This document shows, piece by piece, positions 1 to 9,400 of a DNA stretch of 64,000 nucleotides. Numbering within the stretch: the first letter of the stretch is position 1; each line of letters begins with the position of its first letter. Below the pieces are notes generated by a model that saw only the letters and a program-made list of their open reading frames with translations, was not told the origin of the DNA and did no database searches. The stretch spans positions 32,846 to 96,845 of the forward strand of contig CAZPHV010000011.1 of the NCBI GenBank assembly GCA_964586455.1. The letters are read 5' to 3'. A program made the position numbers and the translations under genes. Origin of the DNA: Aquimonas sp964586455 (GTDB lineage Bacteria; Pseudomonadota; Gammaproteobacteria; Xanthomonadales; Xanthomonadaceae).

Positions 1-110
1 GCAGCGGCGCGCATCTGCTGGGGGCGGGGGTCTTGATCGAGCTTGCGGGTCTCGGCGGTCGTGAGCGCCTGGTCGAATTGCCGGCACTGCATGCGGTGCT
101 GAGCTACTGA
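1..110 (+). CDS. apt: Adenine phosphoribosyltransferase, C-terminal end (partial)
   Basis: Only the last 35 codons are in the window, read in the frame that starts at base 3 and ending in TGA at 108-110. The visible peptide contains GAGVLIELAGLGGRERL, which matches the conserved C-terminal strand and helix of Apt, where a hydrophobic IEL segment is followed by L-x-GRERL. Apt converts adenine and PRPP to AMP in purine salvage. The PRPP loop and catalytic residues lie upstream, outside the window, so the call rests on the tail alone. Another type I phosphoribosyltransferase is less likely because the GRERL ending is characteristic of Apt. Confidence 0.75.
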   Translation, partial: SGAHLLGAGVLIELAGLGGRERLVELPALHAVLSY

Positions 111-227
111 ACTCGACCGCATCCGTGCGACGGATCAAGGCGGCGGACTGCGCGAATACGGGTTGCACTGAACAGGCTGAGCCATTACTGCGCGCGGCGT
201 CGGCGGATGCTCCTGCGCTCTTCGGGC

Positions 228-914
228 TCAGCGATCGGTGCGCTCGCTGGCTCCGATTGCTTCTTCGAACCCGTCGGCGAACAGTCCGGCCTCGATGAAC
301 ACGATCGGCGTCAGCGCCTGCTGATCGCGGCATCCGGTCGGGCTGCTGCAGTCTTCGATGATGAAGGCGCGCAGGATCGCACCGGGGCCGCTGTCTCCGG
401 TCCATTCGAAGACGAGCTCATTCAGTGATTTCGGCAGCGAATCAGTGTGCGAGAGCGCCCAGGTGCCGCAATCCGTAGGGAGAGGAATGTAATCCCAGCG
501 ACCGTTCTCCGGCACGGTGAAACTGCCCGCGCCGGCCGTTGGCCCCGACTTTGCCCAGATCAGCACGCCGCGCGCGCGGCGCTGCGAGTCCGGATGCCGA
601 AGCCGCAGCTGCACGGGCTGGCCCGCGAAGAAGCGCGAAGGCGATTCGAGTGTCCAGCCCTGTGGCGCGGGGTTGGCCAAGGTCGGGCTCATTTCCACCA
701 GCGGCAGCGAATTGACTTCGCAGATCGGCGAGCCCTGGGAGTTGCCGAAGGCAGGCGGAGCCAGCAGGCTCGCCGCGGCAAGACAGGCTGCACGTGCTGC
801 CCTGTCAAATTTCGGCCGCAGGCGGTGCGTCTGACCGGGTGTCTCGGAAATGTCCCGAGCATCGGGCGAAACGTAGGCATTTGCGTTGAGTGGTTCGGAG
901 TTCATGGTGCGCAT
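228..914 (-). CDS. Secreted hypothetical protein with C-terminal FADGFE motif
   Basis: A 228-residue protein of unknown function. A hydrophobic Ala/Leu-rich segment at about residues 42-57 (AACLAAASLLAPPAFG) looks like a signal peptide, but about 40 mostly polar residues precede it. The true start may therefore be further downstream, and a second ATG lies at 905. The mature part has several cysteines and reads as a beta-rich extracellular domain. Near the C-terminus is LFADGFEEA, a motif that also occurs in the two secreted proteins encoded at 1017-2807 and 4407-5795. It is divergent from the DUF1800 gene, and they share about 100 bp of upstream DNA. I do not recognise a family. Confidence 0.6.
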   Translation of the reverse strand: MRTMNSEPLNANAYVSPDARDISETPGQTHRLRPKFDRAARAACLAAASLLAPPAFGNSQGSPICEVNSLPLVEMSPTLANPAPQGWTLESPSRFFAGQPVQLRLRHPDSQRRARGVLIWAKSGPTAGAGSFTVPENGRWDYIPLPTDCGTWALSHTDSLPKSLNELVFEWTGDSGPGAILRAFIIEDCSSPTGCRDQQALTPIVFIEAGLFADGFEEAIGASERTDR

Positions 915-1016
915 CTTTCCGACAGACGGTCAGGGTCTTCCGTGAATTCGCTCACGGTAGGCTAGCAGCTCGGTTTGCGATTGTTTGCAAACTGCTGCCC
1001 GGTCCGGGAACCGACC

Positions 1017-2807
1017 ATGAACTCCACCATTGCCAAGCCTCGCTTCCTCGGGGCCCTTGTTTTCTTTATCGGCCTGATCTCAGCCGGTAGCGCGTCCGCG
1101 CAGCTCATCTTTCGCGATGGCTTCGATCCGCCGCCGGAGGGGCCCTTCAACGAGGCCGAGGCGTCGCGCTTCCTGAGTCAGGCCACCTTCGGCCCTACGC
1201 TGACCGAGATCACGCGCGTGCGCGGGATGGGCTACACGCCCTGGTTGAACGAGCAGTTCAACCGCTCTGCTTCGCTACAGCTGCCACACCTCGACCAGCT
1301 GATGACGGTCGACCCCAGCGTGGTCTGGCAGGACAAGCGCAACGACATCTGGTTCCGCAATGTGCTTTACCGCGACGACCAGCTGCGCCAGCGGATGGCC
1401 TTCGCGTTGTCGCAGATCTTCGTGGTGTCTGACCAGAACGGCTCGGTCGAAGGCAACCCGAACGCGCTGGCGCATTACCACGACATGCTCAGCCAGAACG
1501 CGTTCGGCAACTTCCGCACGCTGCTTGAGAACGTCACCCTGCATCCGGTGATGGGCCACTACCTGTCGATGTTCAAGAACCGCAAGCCCGACGAGGCGGC
1601 GAATATCCGGCCGGATGAGAACTACGCCCGCGAGATCATGCAGTTGTTCAGCATCGGCCTGGTGCGCCTGAACCCGAACGGCACCGTGATGGACGGCGAC
1701 CTGATGACGCCAGGTGTGCAGCCGATTCCGACCTACACCCAGGACACCATCCGCGGCTTTGCGCATGTGTTTACCGGTTGGAACTGGTCCACCTGCAACC
1801 CGCCGGTCGCCGCCGAAACCGCCGGCAATTTCAACTGGTGGGACTGGCTGTACTGCGGCCCAGGCCCTGGCAGTGTCGACTGGCGTCTGCAGGCGGGCTG
1901 GCGACAGCCGCTGCGGCCTTGGGGCGAAGGCACTCCGCACGGCTCGATCTACCACGCCTCCGCCGGTACCAAGCAACTGTTGAACTATCCGGGGGTCGCC
2001 CTTTCGGGCGGCGTGCTGCCGGCCGGCGGCCAGGCGCGGGCGAACATGTCGGCGGCGCTGGACAACGTCTTCAACCATCCGAATGTGGGCCCCTTCTTCG
2101 GGCGGCTGCTGATCCAGCGCTTTACCACCAGCAACCCATCGCCTGCTTATGTCGGCCGCGTGGCCGCAGTCTTCAACAACAACGGCAGCGGCGTGCGAGG
2201 CGATCTGCAGGCGGTGCTGCGTGCGGTGTTGCTGGATCCCGAGGCTCGTAATCCCGCCCAGGCGCCGGCCAATGCGGGCAAGCTGCGTGAGCCCCTGCTG
2301 CGCGTCACCCAGCTGTGGCGTGGACTCAACGCCAGCTCCAGCGACGGCGCGATCCGCGAGTGGCCGGACCAATACGGCGCGCAGGCAGTGCTGAGCTCGC
2401 CGACGGTGTTCAATTTCTTCCTGCCGAACTACCAGCTGCCGGGTGAGCTCGCCTCGCTGGGGCTGTACGCGCCGGAGTTCCAGATCACGACGGACACCTA
2501 CATCACCCGCATGACCAACGAGATCGGCGCCAAGATCTTCTGGGCCTGGCAGGGTTCGAATACCGGCACCTGGAACCCGGTCAAGGTGGATCTGTCTCGG
2601 GACATGCAGATTGCGCACGACTCCGCGGCTCTGATCGACCGCTACAACCTGCTGTTCATGGGCGGCGGCATGAGCGCGCAGATGCGCACTTTGCTCATCA
2701 ATCATCTGAATGGCATGGGCAGTAGCAACACCGAGCAGCGACGTCAGCGCGTTCAGGACGCCCTGTGGCTGATCCTGACCTCGCCCGAATACATGGTGGA
2801 GAAGTGA
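1017..2807 (+). CDS. DUF1800 family secreted protein
   Basis: A 596-residue exported protein of the DUF1800 family, which is functionally undefined and often encoded beside a DUF1501 protein. The ATG at 1017 was chosen because it puts a clean Sec signal peptide (residues 1-28, cut near SASA-QL) at the N-terminus and has GGGA shortly upstream. An alternative start at 975 adds 14 polar residues. Family hallmarks are EASRFLSQATFGPT at about 48-61, MAFALSQIFVVS and NYAREIMQLFSIGL. Directly after the signal peptide is LIFRDGFDPP, an N-terminal version of the DGFE motif that sits at the C-terminus of its neighbours. One base separates its stop from the DUF1501 start, so the two are certainly co-translated. 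Confidence 0.9.
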   Translation: MNSTIAKPRFLGALVFFIGLISAGSASAQLIFRDGFDPPPEGPFNEAEASRFLSQATFGPTLTEITRVRGMGYTPWLNEQFNRSASLQLPHLDQLMTVDPSVVWQDKRNDIWFRNVLYRDDQLRQRMAFALSQIFVVSDQNGSVEGNPNALAHYHDMLSQNAFGNFRTLLENVTLHPVMGHYLSMFKNRKPDEAANIRPDENYAREIMQLFSIGLVRLNPNGTVMDGDLMTPGVQPIPTYTQDTIRGFAHVFTGWNWSTCNPPVAAETAGNFNWWDWLYCGPGPGSVDWRLQAGWRQPLRPWGEGTPHGSIYHASAGTKQLLNYPGVALSGGVLPAGGQARANMSAALDNVFNHPNVGPFFGRLLIQRFTTSNPSPAYVGRVAAVFNNNGSGVRGDLQAVLRAVLLDPEARNPAQAPANAGKLREPLLRVTQLWRGLNASSSDGAIREWPDQYGAQAVLSSPTVFNFFLPNYQLPGELASLGLYAPEFQITTDTYITRMTNEIGAKIFWAWQGSNTGTWNPVKVDLSRDMQIAHDSAALIDRYNLLFMGGGMSAQMRTLLINHLNGMGSSNTEQRRQRVQDALWLILTSPEYMVEK

Positions 2808-2808
2808 T

Positions 2809-4287
2809 ATGAGCCGCAACGATCGACGTGAATTCCTGCACCGCGCGCTGAAGGCGACCGCGGCCAGTGCGGCGTTCGGCTCCTTGCTCGGGAAGCTGGA
2901 GCTGGCCCAGGCAGCAAGCCCGAAGCTGCTCGGCAACGACTACCGCGCGCTGGTCTGCCTCTATCTGCACGGCGGCAATGACTGCTTCAACATGGTGGTG
3001 CCGCGTGACGCCGGCCACACCGCCTACGCGGCTCGCCGCGGGGCATTGGCCGTAGCCCAGAACCAGCTGCTGGCGCTGAACCCCAGCGTGGCCCCGCAAG
3101 GCGGCGGTCTGTACGGCCTGCACCCGCAGATGACCGGCACACAGCAGATGTTCAACGCCGGCCGCGCCGCGATCGTGGCCAATGTCGGCCCGCTGGTGCG
3201 GCCGATGAGCAAGGCCCTGTACCAGCAGGCCGGCACGCCGCGGCCCGCCCAGCTGTTCTCGCACTCCGACCAGACCGTGCTGTGGCAGACACCGCGTGCT
3301 GATGCGGCCGACCGCACCGGCTGGGGCGGGCGCCTGGCCGATATCTTCGCGGCCAGCAACAGCAACCAGGTGCTGTCGATGAACGTGTCGCTGGATGGCG
3401 ACAACGTGTTCCAGTCCGGCGTGCAGGTCTCGCCGTATTTCATGTCATCGCAGGGGGTGGAGCAAGTCAGTTTCATCCAGACCGGTGCAGCCAATTGCGC
3501 CGACGGTGGCCAGGGCTGGAACCGGCGCCGCTGCCTGGCCTTCAACGGTCTGCTGAACCAGACCCAGAGCCACGCCTTCGAGCGCGCCTATGCATTGAAG
3601 ACCCGGCGCACGCTGGAGACCACCGACCAGGTGATCGCAGCCTTGGCAACAGTGCCCGCCAATGACTCGATGTTCCGACCGTTCTGGGACGCTTTCGGGC
3701 TGGCTTGGAACCCGAACAATCTGGTTGCGCTGCCTCGCCTGGGCGCACAGCTGCTGATGATCGCGCGCATGATCCGTGCGCGCGACACCCTGCAGATGAG
3801 TCGCCAGCTGTTCTACGCCGGCCTCGGCGGTTTCGACACACATGACCGTCAGCTTGAGGATCATCCAGGGCTGCTGCGGCAGATTTCGCAGGCCGTGCTG
3901 GCGTTCTATCAGGTGCTCGACAACCCGATCATGGGCCTGGGAAGCTCGGTCACCACCTTCACCGCCTCCGAGTTCGGACGCACGCTGTCGATCAACGGCG
4001 ACGGCACCGACCACGGCTGGGGTGGACACCACCTGGTGTTCGGTGGCGCGGTCAACGGCGGTCGCATCTACGGGCGCTTTCCGAGCCTGGCGGCCTCCGC
4101 CAGCAATCCGGACGACGCTGGTTGGGGCCAGGTCATTCCCACGCTGTCGGCAGATCAGTATGCGGCGACGCTGGCGCGCTGGTACGGACTGTCGGACAGT
4201 GATCGCGCCGCGATCTTCCCGAACCTGCAGCACATGTCGGGCAGCCTGCTGTCGATCACCGGCCCGAACCTGGGCTTCATGGCCTGA
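2809..4287 (+). CDS. DUF1501 family protein (Tat-exported, sulfatase-like fold)
   Basis: A 492-residue protein of the DUF1501 family, distantly related to sulfatases and alkaline phosphatases. The N-terminus MSRNDRREFLHRALKATAAS is a twin-arginine signal with the DRREFL core, so export is probably by Tat in folded form. Typical family segments are YRALVCLYLHGGNDCFN, YGLHPQMTG, GGFDTHDRQ and TASEFGRT, and several of these supply metal-binding Asp and His residues in the related phosphatase fold. It follows the DUF1800 gene after one base, a pairing that is widespread and conserved. Substrate and function are unknown. Confidence 0.9.
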   Translation: MSRNDRREFLHRALKATAASAAFGSLLGKLELAQAASPKLLGNDYRALVCLYLHGGNDCFNMVVPRDAGHTAYAARRGALAVAQNQLLALNPSVAPQGGGLYGLHPQMTGTQQMFNAGRAAIVANVGPLVRPMSKALYQQAGTPRPAQLFSHSDQTVLWQTPRADAADRTGWGGRLADIFAASNSNQVLSMNVSLDGDNVFQSGVQVSPYFMSSQGVEQVSFIQTGAANCADGGQGWNRRRCLAFNGLLNQTQSHAFERAYALKTRRTLETTDQVIAALATVPANDSMFRPFWDAFGLAWNPNNLVALPRLGAQLLMIARMIRARDTLQMSRQLFYAGLGGFDTHDRQLEDHPGLLRQISQAVLAFYQVLDNPIMGLGSSVTTFTASEFGRTLSINGDGTDHGWGGHHLVFGGAVNGGRIYGRFPSLAASASNPDDAGWGQVIPTLSADQYAATLARWYGLSDSDRAAIFPNLQHMSGSLLSITGPNLGFMA

Positions 4288-4406
4288 CCCGGCCTTGGCC
4301 AGGTCGTTCGCGGCGGTGTCGCCGATCTTTGGCTCGCTATCGTACGGTTGGGGCTATCGACCGCGGGTAAACTCGCACGCTTTCCCGCATGAGGTTCAAT
4401 CCTGAA

Positions 4407-5795
4407 ATGATCCGCTCACTGCTCTGTGTTCTCTCGCTCACGCCTGCGCTGGTCATGGCCGGGGGTGATCCCAACCCTCCCCAGTTCCAGACCTACCTCA
4501 GCACGGGTTTCAGCAGCCCGATCGGATTGACCCACGCCGGCGATGGCAGCGGTCGCCTGTTCGTCAACCAGCAGGGCGGCGCGTTGCGGGTGGTGCGGAA
4601 CAATACTCTGCTGCCTACGCCCTACTTGACCATACCGGTCGGCGCAAGCACGTTTCAGTGCACCTATCCGGGCAATGCCACTGCAAGCTCGGTGGGTTTT
4701 ACCAGCGGCAACGAGCGCGGTTTGCTGGGCGTGGCTTTTCATCCGGAGTACGCGGTCAACGGGCGCGTGTTCCTGAGCATCACCGATGGCAACGGCGACA
4801 CCATGCTGCTGCGCATGACAGCGTCCAACCCTGCTGCCGATGTACTGAGTGGCGCGGACCTCGCCACCTGCACGGTCATCCTGCGAGCGGATCAGGACTT
4901 CAGTAACCACAACGGCGGACACATCGCTTTCGGTCCGGACGGGTATCTGTACTTCGGGCTTGGCGATGGAGGCAGTGGCAGTGACCCATGCAATCGCAGC
5001 CAGACGCTGGCGCCGTCGGCGCTGCTCAACGGCACCCAGAACGGCGAAAACTGCGATGCCGATGCTGCGTTCACCGGTAACGGGGGCAGCCCGGATTCCC
5101 GCGCCCTGCTTGGCAAGTTCCTTCGCATCGACGTGGATGCGACGACGTCAGCGGGTGTGGGGCAGCTGTGCGGGCGACCGCGTGCAGGTCACGCGGCCGC
5201 CTACGCCATTCCCGAAGGGAACCCTGGCGCCGCCGGGGTGTTGAGTGAGGCCTGCGACGAGGTCTGGTCCTACGGCGTTCGGAACCCTTGGCGGTTCAGC
5301 TTCGATCGCGACACCGGCGACATGTGGATGGGGGACGTGGGCCAAGGCGCGCGCGAAGAAATCAACTTCGAGCCCGCGGGCACCGCTGGCCGCAACTACG
5401 GATGGAAGTGCCGCGAGGGCACTGTCTTCCATAGAACCTGCGCGACACCGCTGGTGGCGTTTACCGAGCCCGCGTTCGACTACGCGCGCAGTTCGCCGCA
5501 GTGCTCGGTGACCGGCGGCTTCCGCTACCGCGGGCCGGTGCTGGCGGCGCAGGGACAGTATTTCTATGGTGATTACTGCAGCGGTGACGTTTGGGTCGCG
5601 CTGGAAAACACGCCCGGAGCTTTTGCCCACCCGCCGAGCGCCCGCCAGAACGTCGCGTTCGGAATAACCAGTTTTGGTGAGGGTGAGGATGGCGAGTTGT
5701 ATCTGATGAAGTCGGGAGGCAGTCTGCTGCGCCTCAACGGCGTGCGTGCGATCCCCGACGCCATCTTCGCCGACGGCTTCGAAGCCACGCGGTAA
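4407..5795 (+). CDS. PQQ-dependent sugar dehydrogenase family (glucose/sorbosone dehydrogenase fold)
   Basis: A 462-residue secreted six-bladed beta-propeller of the GSDH family (soluble glucose dehydrogenase / sorbosone dehydrogenase / HHIP-like). Visible family signatures are GLLGVAFHPEYAVNGRVFLS, NHNGGHIAFGPDGYLYFGLG (with the conserved NHNGG histidine), SYGVRNPWRFSFD and a C-terminal GDYCSGDVW blade. ATG 4407 starts MIRSLLCVLSLTPALVMA, a good signal peptide, with GAGG 12 bases upstream. The in-frame ATG at 4389 adds six residues and has no visible ribosome site. The protein ends in IFADGFEATR, the third copy of the DGFE motif in this locus. PQQ synthesis genes are not in the window, so actual dehydrogenase activity is inferred from family only. 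Confidence 0.85.
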   Translation: MIRSLLCVLSLTPALVMAGGDPNPPQFQTYLSTGFSSPIGLTHAGDGSGRLFVNQQGGALRVVRNNTLLPTPYLTIPVGASTFQCTYPGNATASSVGFTSGNERGLLGVAFHPEYAVNGRVFLSITDGNGDTMLLRMTASNPAADVLSGADLATCTVILRADQDFSNHNGGHIAFGPDGYLYFGLGDGGSGSDPCNRSQTLAPSALLNGTQNGENCDADAAFTGNGGSPDSRALLGKFLRIDVDATTSAGVGQLCGRPRAGHAAAYAIPEGNPGAAGVLSEACDEVWSYGVRNPWRFSFDRDTGDMWMGDVGQGAREEINFEPAGTAGRNYGWKCREGTVFHRTCATPLVAFTEPAFDYARSSPQCSVTGGFRYRGPVLAAQGQYFYGDYCSGDVWVALENTPGAFAHPPSARQNVAFGITSFGEGEDGELYLMKSGGSLLRLNGVRAIPDAIFADGFEATR

Positions 5796-5805
5796 GCGTT
5801 GAACT

Positions 5806-5838
5806 GCAGACCGCCCTCAAGTTTCGGGGGCGGTCTGC
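5806..5838. terminator. Strong hairpin after the sugar dehydrogenase gene
   Basis: An 11-bp perfect inverted repeat (GCAGACCGCCC ... GGGCGGTCTGC) with an 11-base loop lies 10 bases after the stop of the dehydrogenase gene. No clear T-run follows, so it is a terminator-like hairpin rather than a proven intrinsic terminator. Confidence 0.55.
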
Positions 5839-5877
5839 CGATACTCTTCCGGAACGCCCCGCGACCGGCAGGAACCC

Positions 5878-6183
5878 ATGAGCGACATCGCCAGCATTGC
5901 CCGCTCCGGCATGGCCGCCGCGCAGACGCGGCTGACCGCGGCGGCGAGCAACATCGCCAACCGCGACAGCGCAGACTTCCGTCGCTTCCAGGTGGACAGC
6001 CGTGAACAGCTGGGGGGCGGGGTCAGCGCGCAGCTGACGCGTGAGCCCGAAGCACAGCGCGGCGACGCACTCGCCACCGACCTCGTCTACTCGATCGAGG
6101 CGCGCCAGGCCTTCGAGGCCAACATCAAGGTGCTGAAAACCCAGGACGCCCTGCTCGGCAGCCTGCTCGACATCCGCGCCTGA
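5878..6183 (+). CDS. Orphan FlgC-like flagellar rod mini-protein
   Basis: A 101-residue protein containing both ends of a flagellar basal-body rod protein with almost nothing between. The N-terminal IARSGMAAAQTRLTAAASNIAN is the rod-family N-terminal helix, and the C-terminal SIEARQAFEANIKVLKTQDALLG is the Flg_bbr_C helix. True FlgC is about 135-150 residues and axial-family proteins are longer, so this is a stripped coiled-coil pair. No flagellar gene is nearby. Functional assignment as a rod subunit is not supported, and it could be a relict or a repurposed helical protein. Confidence 0.7.
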   Translation: MSDIASIARSGMAAAQTRLTAAASNIANRDSADFRRFQVDSREQLGGGVSAQLTREPEAQRGDALATDLVYSIEARQAFEANIKVLKTQDALLGSLLDIRA

Positions 6184-6255
6184 GGGCCGGCGAGACTGAC
6201 CCGCCCAGCGTCGCTTGCGCGAAACGTCCGTAGTGCCTCGGATTGAGGCCCAGCA

Positions 6256-6398
6256 GGGCGGGCCCTGGCCCACCGAAGCGCGATGCCTGCTACAACCTGT
6301 GCCCATGCTTGTGCGAACGATGGCAGTGCCTTGCGCTGGCCGCCGGTAACTGGGCGTGACGCTCGTTCGAGCCGATGGTGGGCCAGGGCCCACCCTAT
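6256..6398. repeat. Two GTAG-family palindromes downstream of the NRPS gene
   Basis: Two short palindromes lie in this gene-free interval: one at 6256-6274 (GGCGGGCCCTGGCCCACC, with one G-T type pair) and one at 6377-6394 (GGTGGGCCAGGGCCCACC followed by CTAT, the reverse of an ATAG head). They belong to the dispersed family that recurs at 10.2, 24.6, 36.7, 47.1 and 56.0 kb. The interval between the FlgC-like gene and the end of the NRPS gene holds nothing else recognisable. Confidence 0.7.
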
Positions 6399-6426
6399 CA
6401 GTGGCTCAGGTTGCGGTATGAGTGGC

Positions 6427-9400
6427 TCACGTCGCGGTCTCGATGCCGCCGCGTCGCCGCGCCAGCAGCGCTTGTCGCCCCTGCGCGCGCGCGCGTGCGC
6501 GATCCGCGGCGGTCTCGGCGGGTTCACTGTCGCCGAGGAAGCGCGCCAGCGACTCCACCGTGGTGTAGCGGAACAGGTCGGTCATCTGGATCGGCTTGTC
6601 GAAGCGCTGGCGCAGTTCGGCCAGCAGCTGCACGACCAGCAGCGAATGCCCGCCGAGGTCGAAGAAGTTGTCGTGGCTGCCGACGCTGCCGCGTCCAAGT
6701 GCTTTGCACCACAGCTCGGCGACCACCGCCTGTGTGCCCTGCAGCGGTGCCGCGGCGGCGACTTCGATGGCCGGCACGACAGGGGCGGGCAGAGCGTGGC
6801 GGTCGAGCTTGCCATTGGGCGTGCGTGGCAGCTCTGGCAGGCCCAGAATCGTGCTGGGGCGCATGAACTCGGGCAGCTGGGCGGACAGTGATTCGCGATG
6901 TCGTTCAAGCGCCGAATCATCGAGCCCCGGCGCACGCACGTAGGCGACCAGACGCTGGTCGCCGGGCGTGTCCTCGCGCAGCAGCACCGCGGCTTCAGCG
7001 ATGCCGGGAAGTGAACACAGCCGCGCCTCGATTTCGCCCAGCTCGACGCGATAGCCGCGGATCTTGACCTGCGAGTCCACTCGGCCCAGGCATTCGTAGC
7101 GGCCATCCTCGCGCAGCCGCCCGAGGTCGCCGCTGCGGTACAGCTGCGCGTCCGCCGACAGCGGTCGGAAAGGGTCGGTCAGGAAGCGCTCGCGGCTGAG
7201 CTCGGCGCGCTTCCAGTAGCCGGCGCTGACTCCACCGCCGCCGATCACCAGCTCGCCGACTAGACCCTGCGGCAGCGGCTGCTGGCGCGGATCAAGCACA
7301 TACAGGCTCTGGCCGCGCAGCGGGCGTCCGATCGGCGTGCTGCTAGCCAGCGCCGAGCCGTCCACCGTATCGGCGGCTGACCATACTGTGGTTTCGGTGG
7401 GGCCGTAGACATTGCTGAGCTTCGCGACCCCCAGCGACTGCAGGCGTTGTGCAAGCGCTGGCGGCAGCGCCTCACCGCCAAGCAGCAGGTGCTGCAGGCC
7501 GGCCAGGCCCTGCCTGCAGGCAGGATCTTCGACCAGCATCGCCGCCATCGACGGCGTGCACTGCAGGTGGGTGATGCCTTCGCGGTCCAGCAGGGCCGGC
7601 AGGCTGTAGTCGGCGCGGTTGCCTAACGCCTGGATTCCGCGCTGTGTACTCAGCGCGCGCAGACGATTAAGCATCGGCAGATGGTCAAGTACGGTCTGCG
7701 CGTCGATCCCGAAGTCGATCAGGCAGGCGATTTCGTCGATGTCTGCGCCCGCCACGCGCTCGACCATGCCCAGCGCATCCTCGGGTGATCCAAACAGGCC
7801 GCTCTCACTGAAGTAGCGCTGGAACGCGAACTCCAGCAACGCGTCCATGTCGGCCTCATCGGCCTCGGCGAAGAAGGCATCGAGGCTCTTGCCCTGCTCG
7901 CTGCTGATCTGCTGCTTGAAGGTCGGGAAATGCCAGGCCGCTGCCTTGACGAGGGCCATGGCGCTGCGCAGGTAGTCCTTCATGGGCCCGCGCACCGTCG
8001 CCTCGACCTCACTGCGGCTGTCGCCGATGAAGGTGTGCAGCATCAGGGTGACGGTGCCGCGGCCGGCATGGCCGGCCTCGCGGCGGGCCCGACGGTAGGC
8101 GGCGATCTTGGCGCTGACTTCTTCGACGCTCTGGCCCAGCAGATGAGTGAGCACGTTGGCGCCCATGCGGCCGGCTTCAGCGAAGGTCTCGGGGTTGCCG
8201 GCGGTGGTGACCCAGATCGGCAGCTCGGGCTGCACGGGCCGCGGCAGGGTGCGCACTTCGACCTCCCCCTGCGGGCCGGGAAAGCGCAGGGTTTCGCCGC
8301 GCCATAGTCGCCGCACCTGATCCGCGGACTCGAACATCACCTGCTTGGCGTGGGCATGGTTTTCCGGGCGCAGCGCGAAGTCAGGCGCGGCCCATCCGGC
8401 GGCGATCGACAGACCGACGCGGCCGTTCGACAGGTTGTCGACCACCGCCCATTCCTCGGCGATGCGGATCGGATGATGCAGGGGCACCACACAGCTGCCC
8501 GCGCGCAGGGCGACGCGTTCGGTGATGGTGGCGAGTGCGGCCGAGGTCACCGCCGGGTTCGGGTAGAGGCCGCCGAAGCTTGCGAAATGACGCTCGGGTG
8601 TCCACACCGCCGTGAAACCGTGCGTATCGGCAAAGCGCGCGGACTCCAGCAGCAGGCGGTACTTGTCGCGAGCGTTCAGATCGGCCTCGCCGGCGACGTT
8701 CCAGAAGAACAGGCCGAACTCGACGACTTGGGCGCTGCGGTCGGTGGGCTGCTGCGCGGTGTCTCGCTGCACCTTTTGCCGACGCGCATCGGCGTACAGC
8801 ACGACGCGATAGCCGCGCGCCAGCGTCCACAACAGTTCGAGCACCGAAATATCAAAGCTGATGCTGGTCACCGCCAGCCAGGTGCCGGAGCCCTCGCCCA
8901 GCACGGCATCCATGCCGTCGAAGAAGCGCAGCACGTTCGCGTGCTGCACCCTCACGCCCTTGGGCTGGCCGGTGCTGCCGGAGGTGTAGATCAGGTAGGC
9001 GAGTGCGTCCGCACTGTTCGCTGCCACCGGCAGGTCGGCCTGCGCGGAATCGGCGTGGATATCCAGCGTATGGGCGTGCTCGATCAAGTGTGCCGATTCG
9101 GCATCGGTCAGCAGCAGCGCCAGATCGGCGTCCAGTGCCATGAAGCGCAGGCGCTCGGGTGGGTAGAGCGGGTCCAGCGGCACATAGGCCGCGCCGGCCT
9201 TGAGCACGGCGATCAGGCCGATCACCAGCTCCACACCGCGCTGCAGCAGCAGGCCGACGCGGTCGCCGGGCTCGACGCCGGCGCCACAGAGTCGCCGTGC
9301 CAGCGCGCTGGCGCGGGCGTCCAGATCGGCGTAGCTCAGCCGCTGGCCTTCGAAGCACAGGGCCTCGCGTTCGGGCGTGCGTGCTGCCTGTGCTGCCAGC

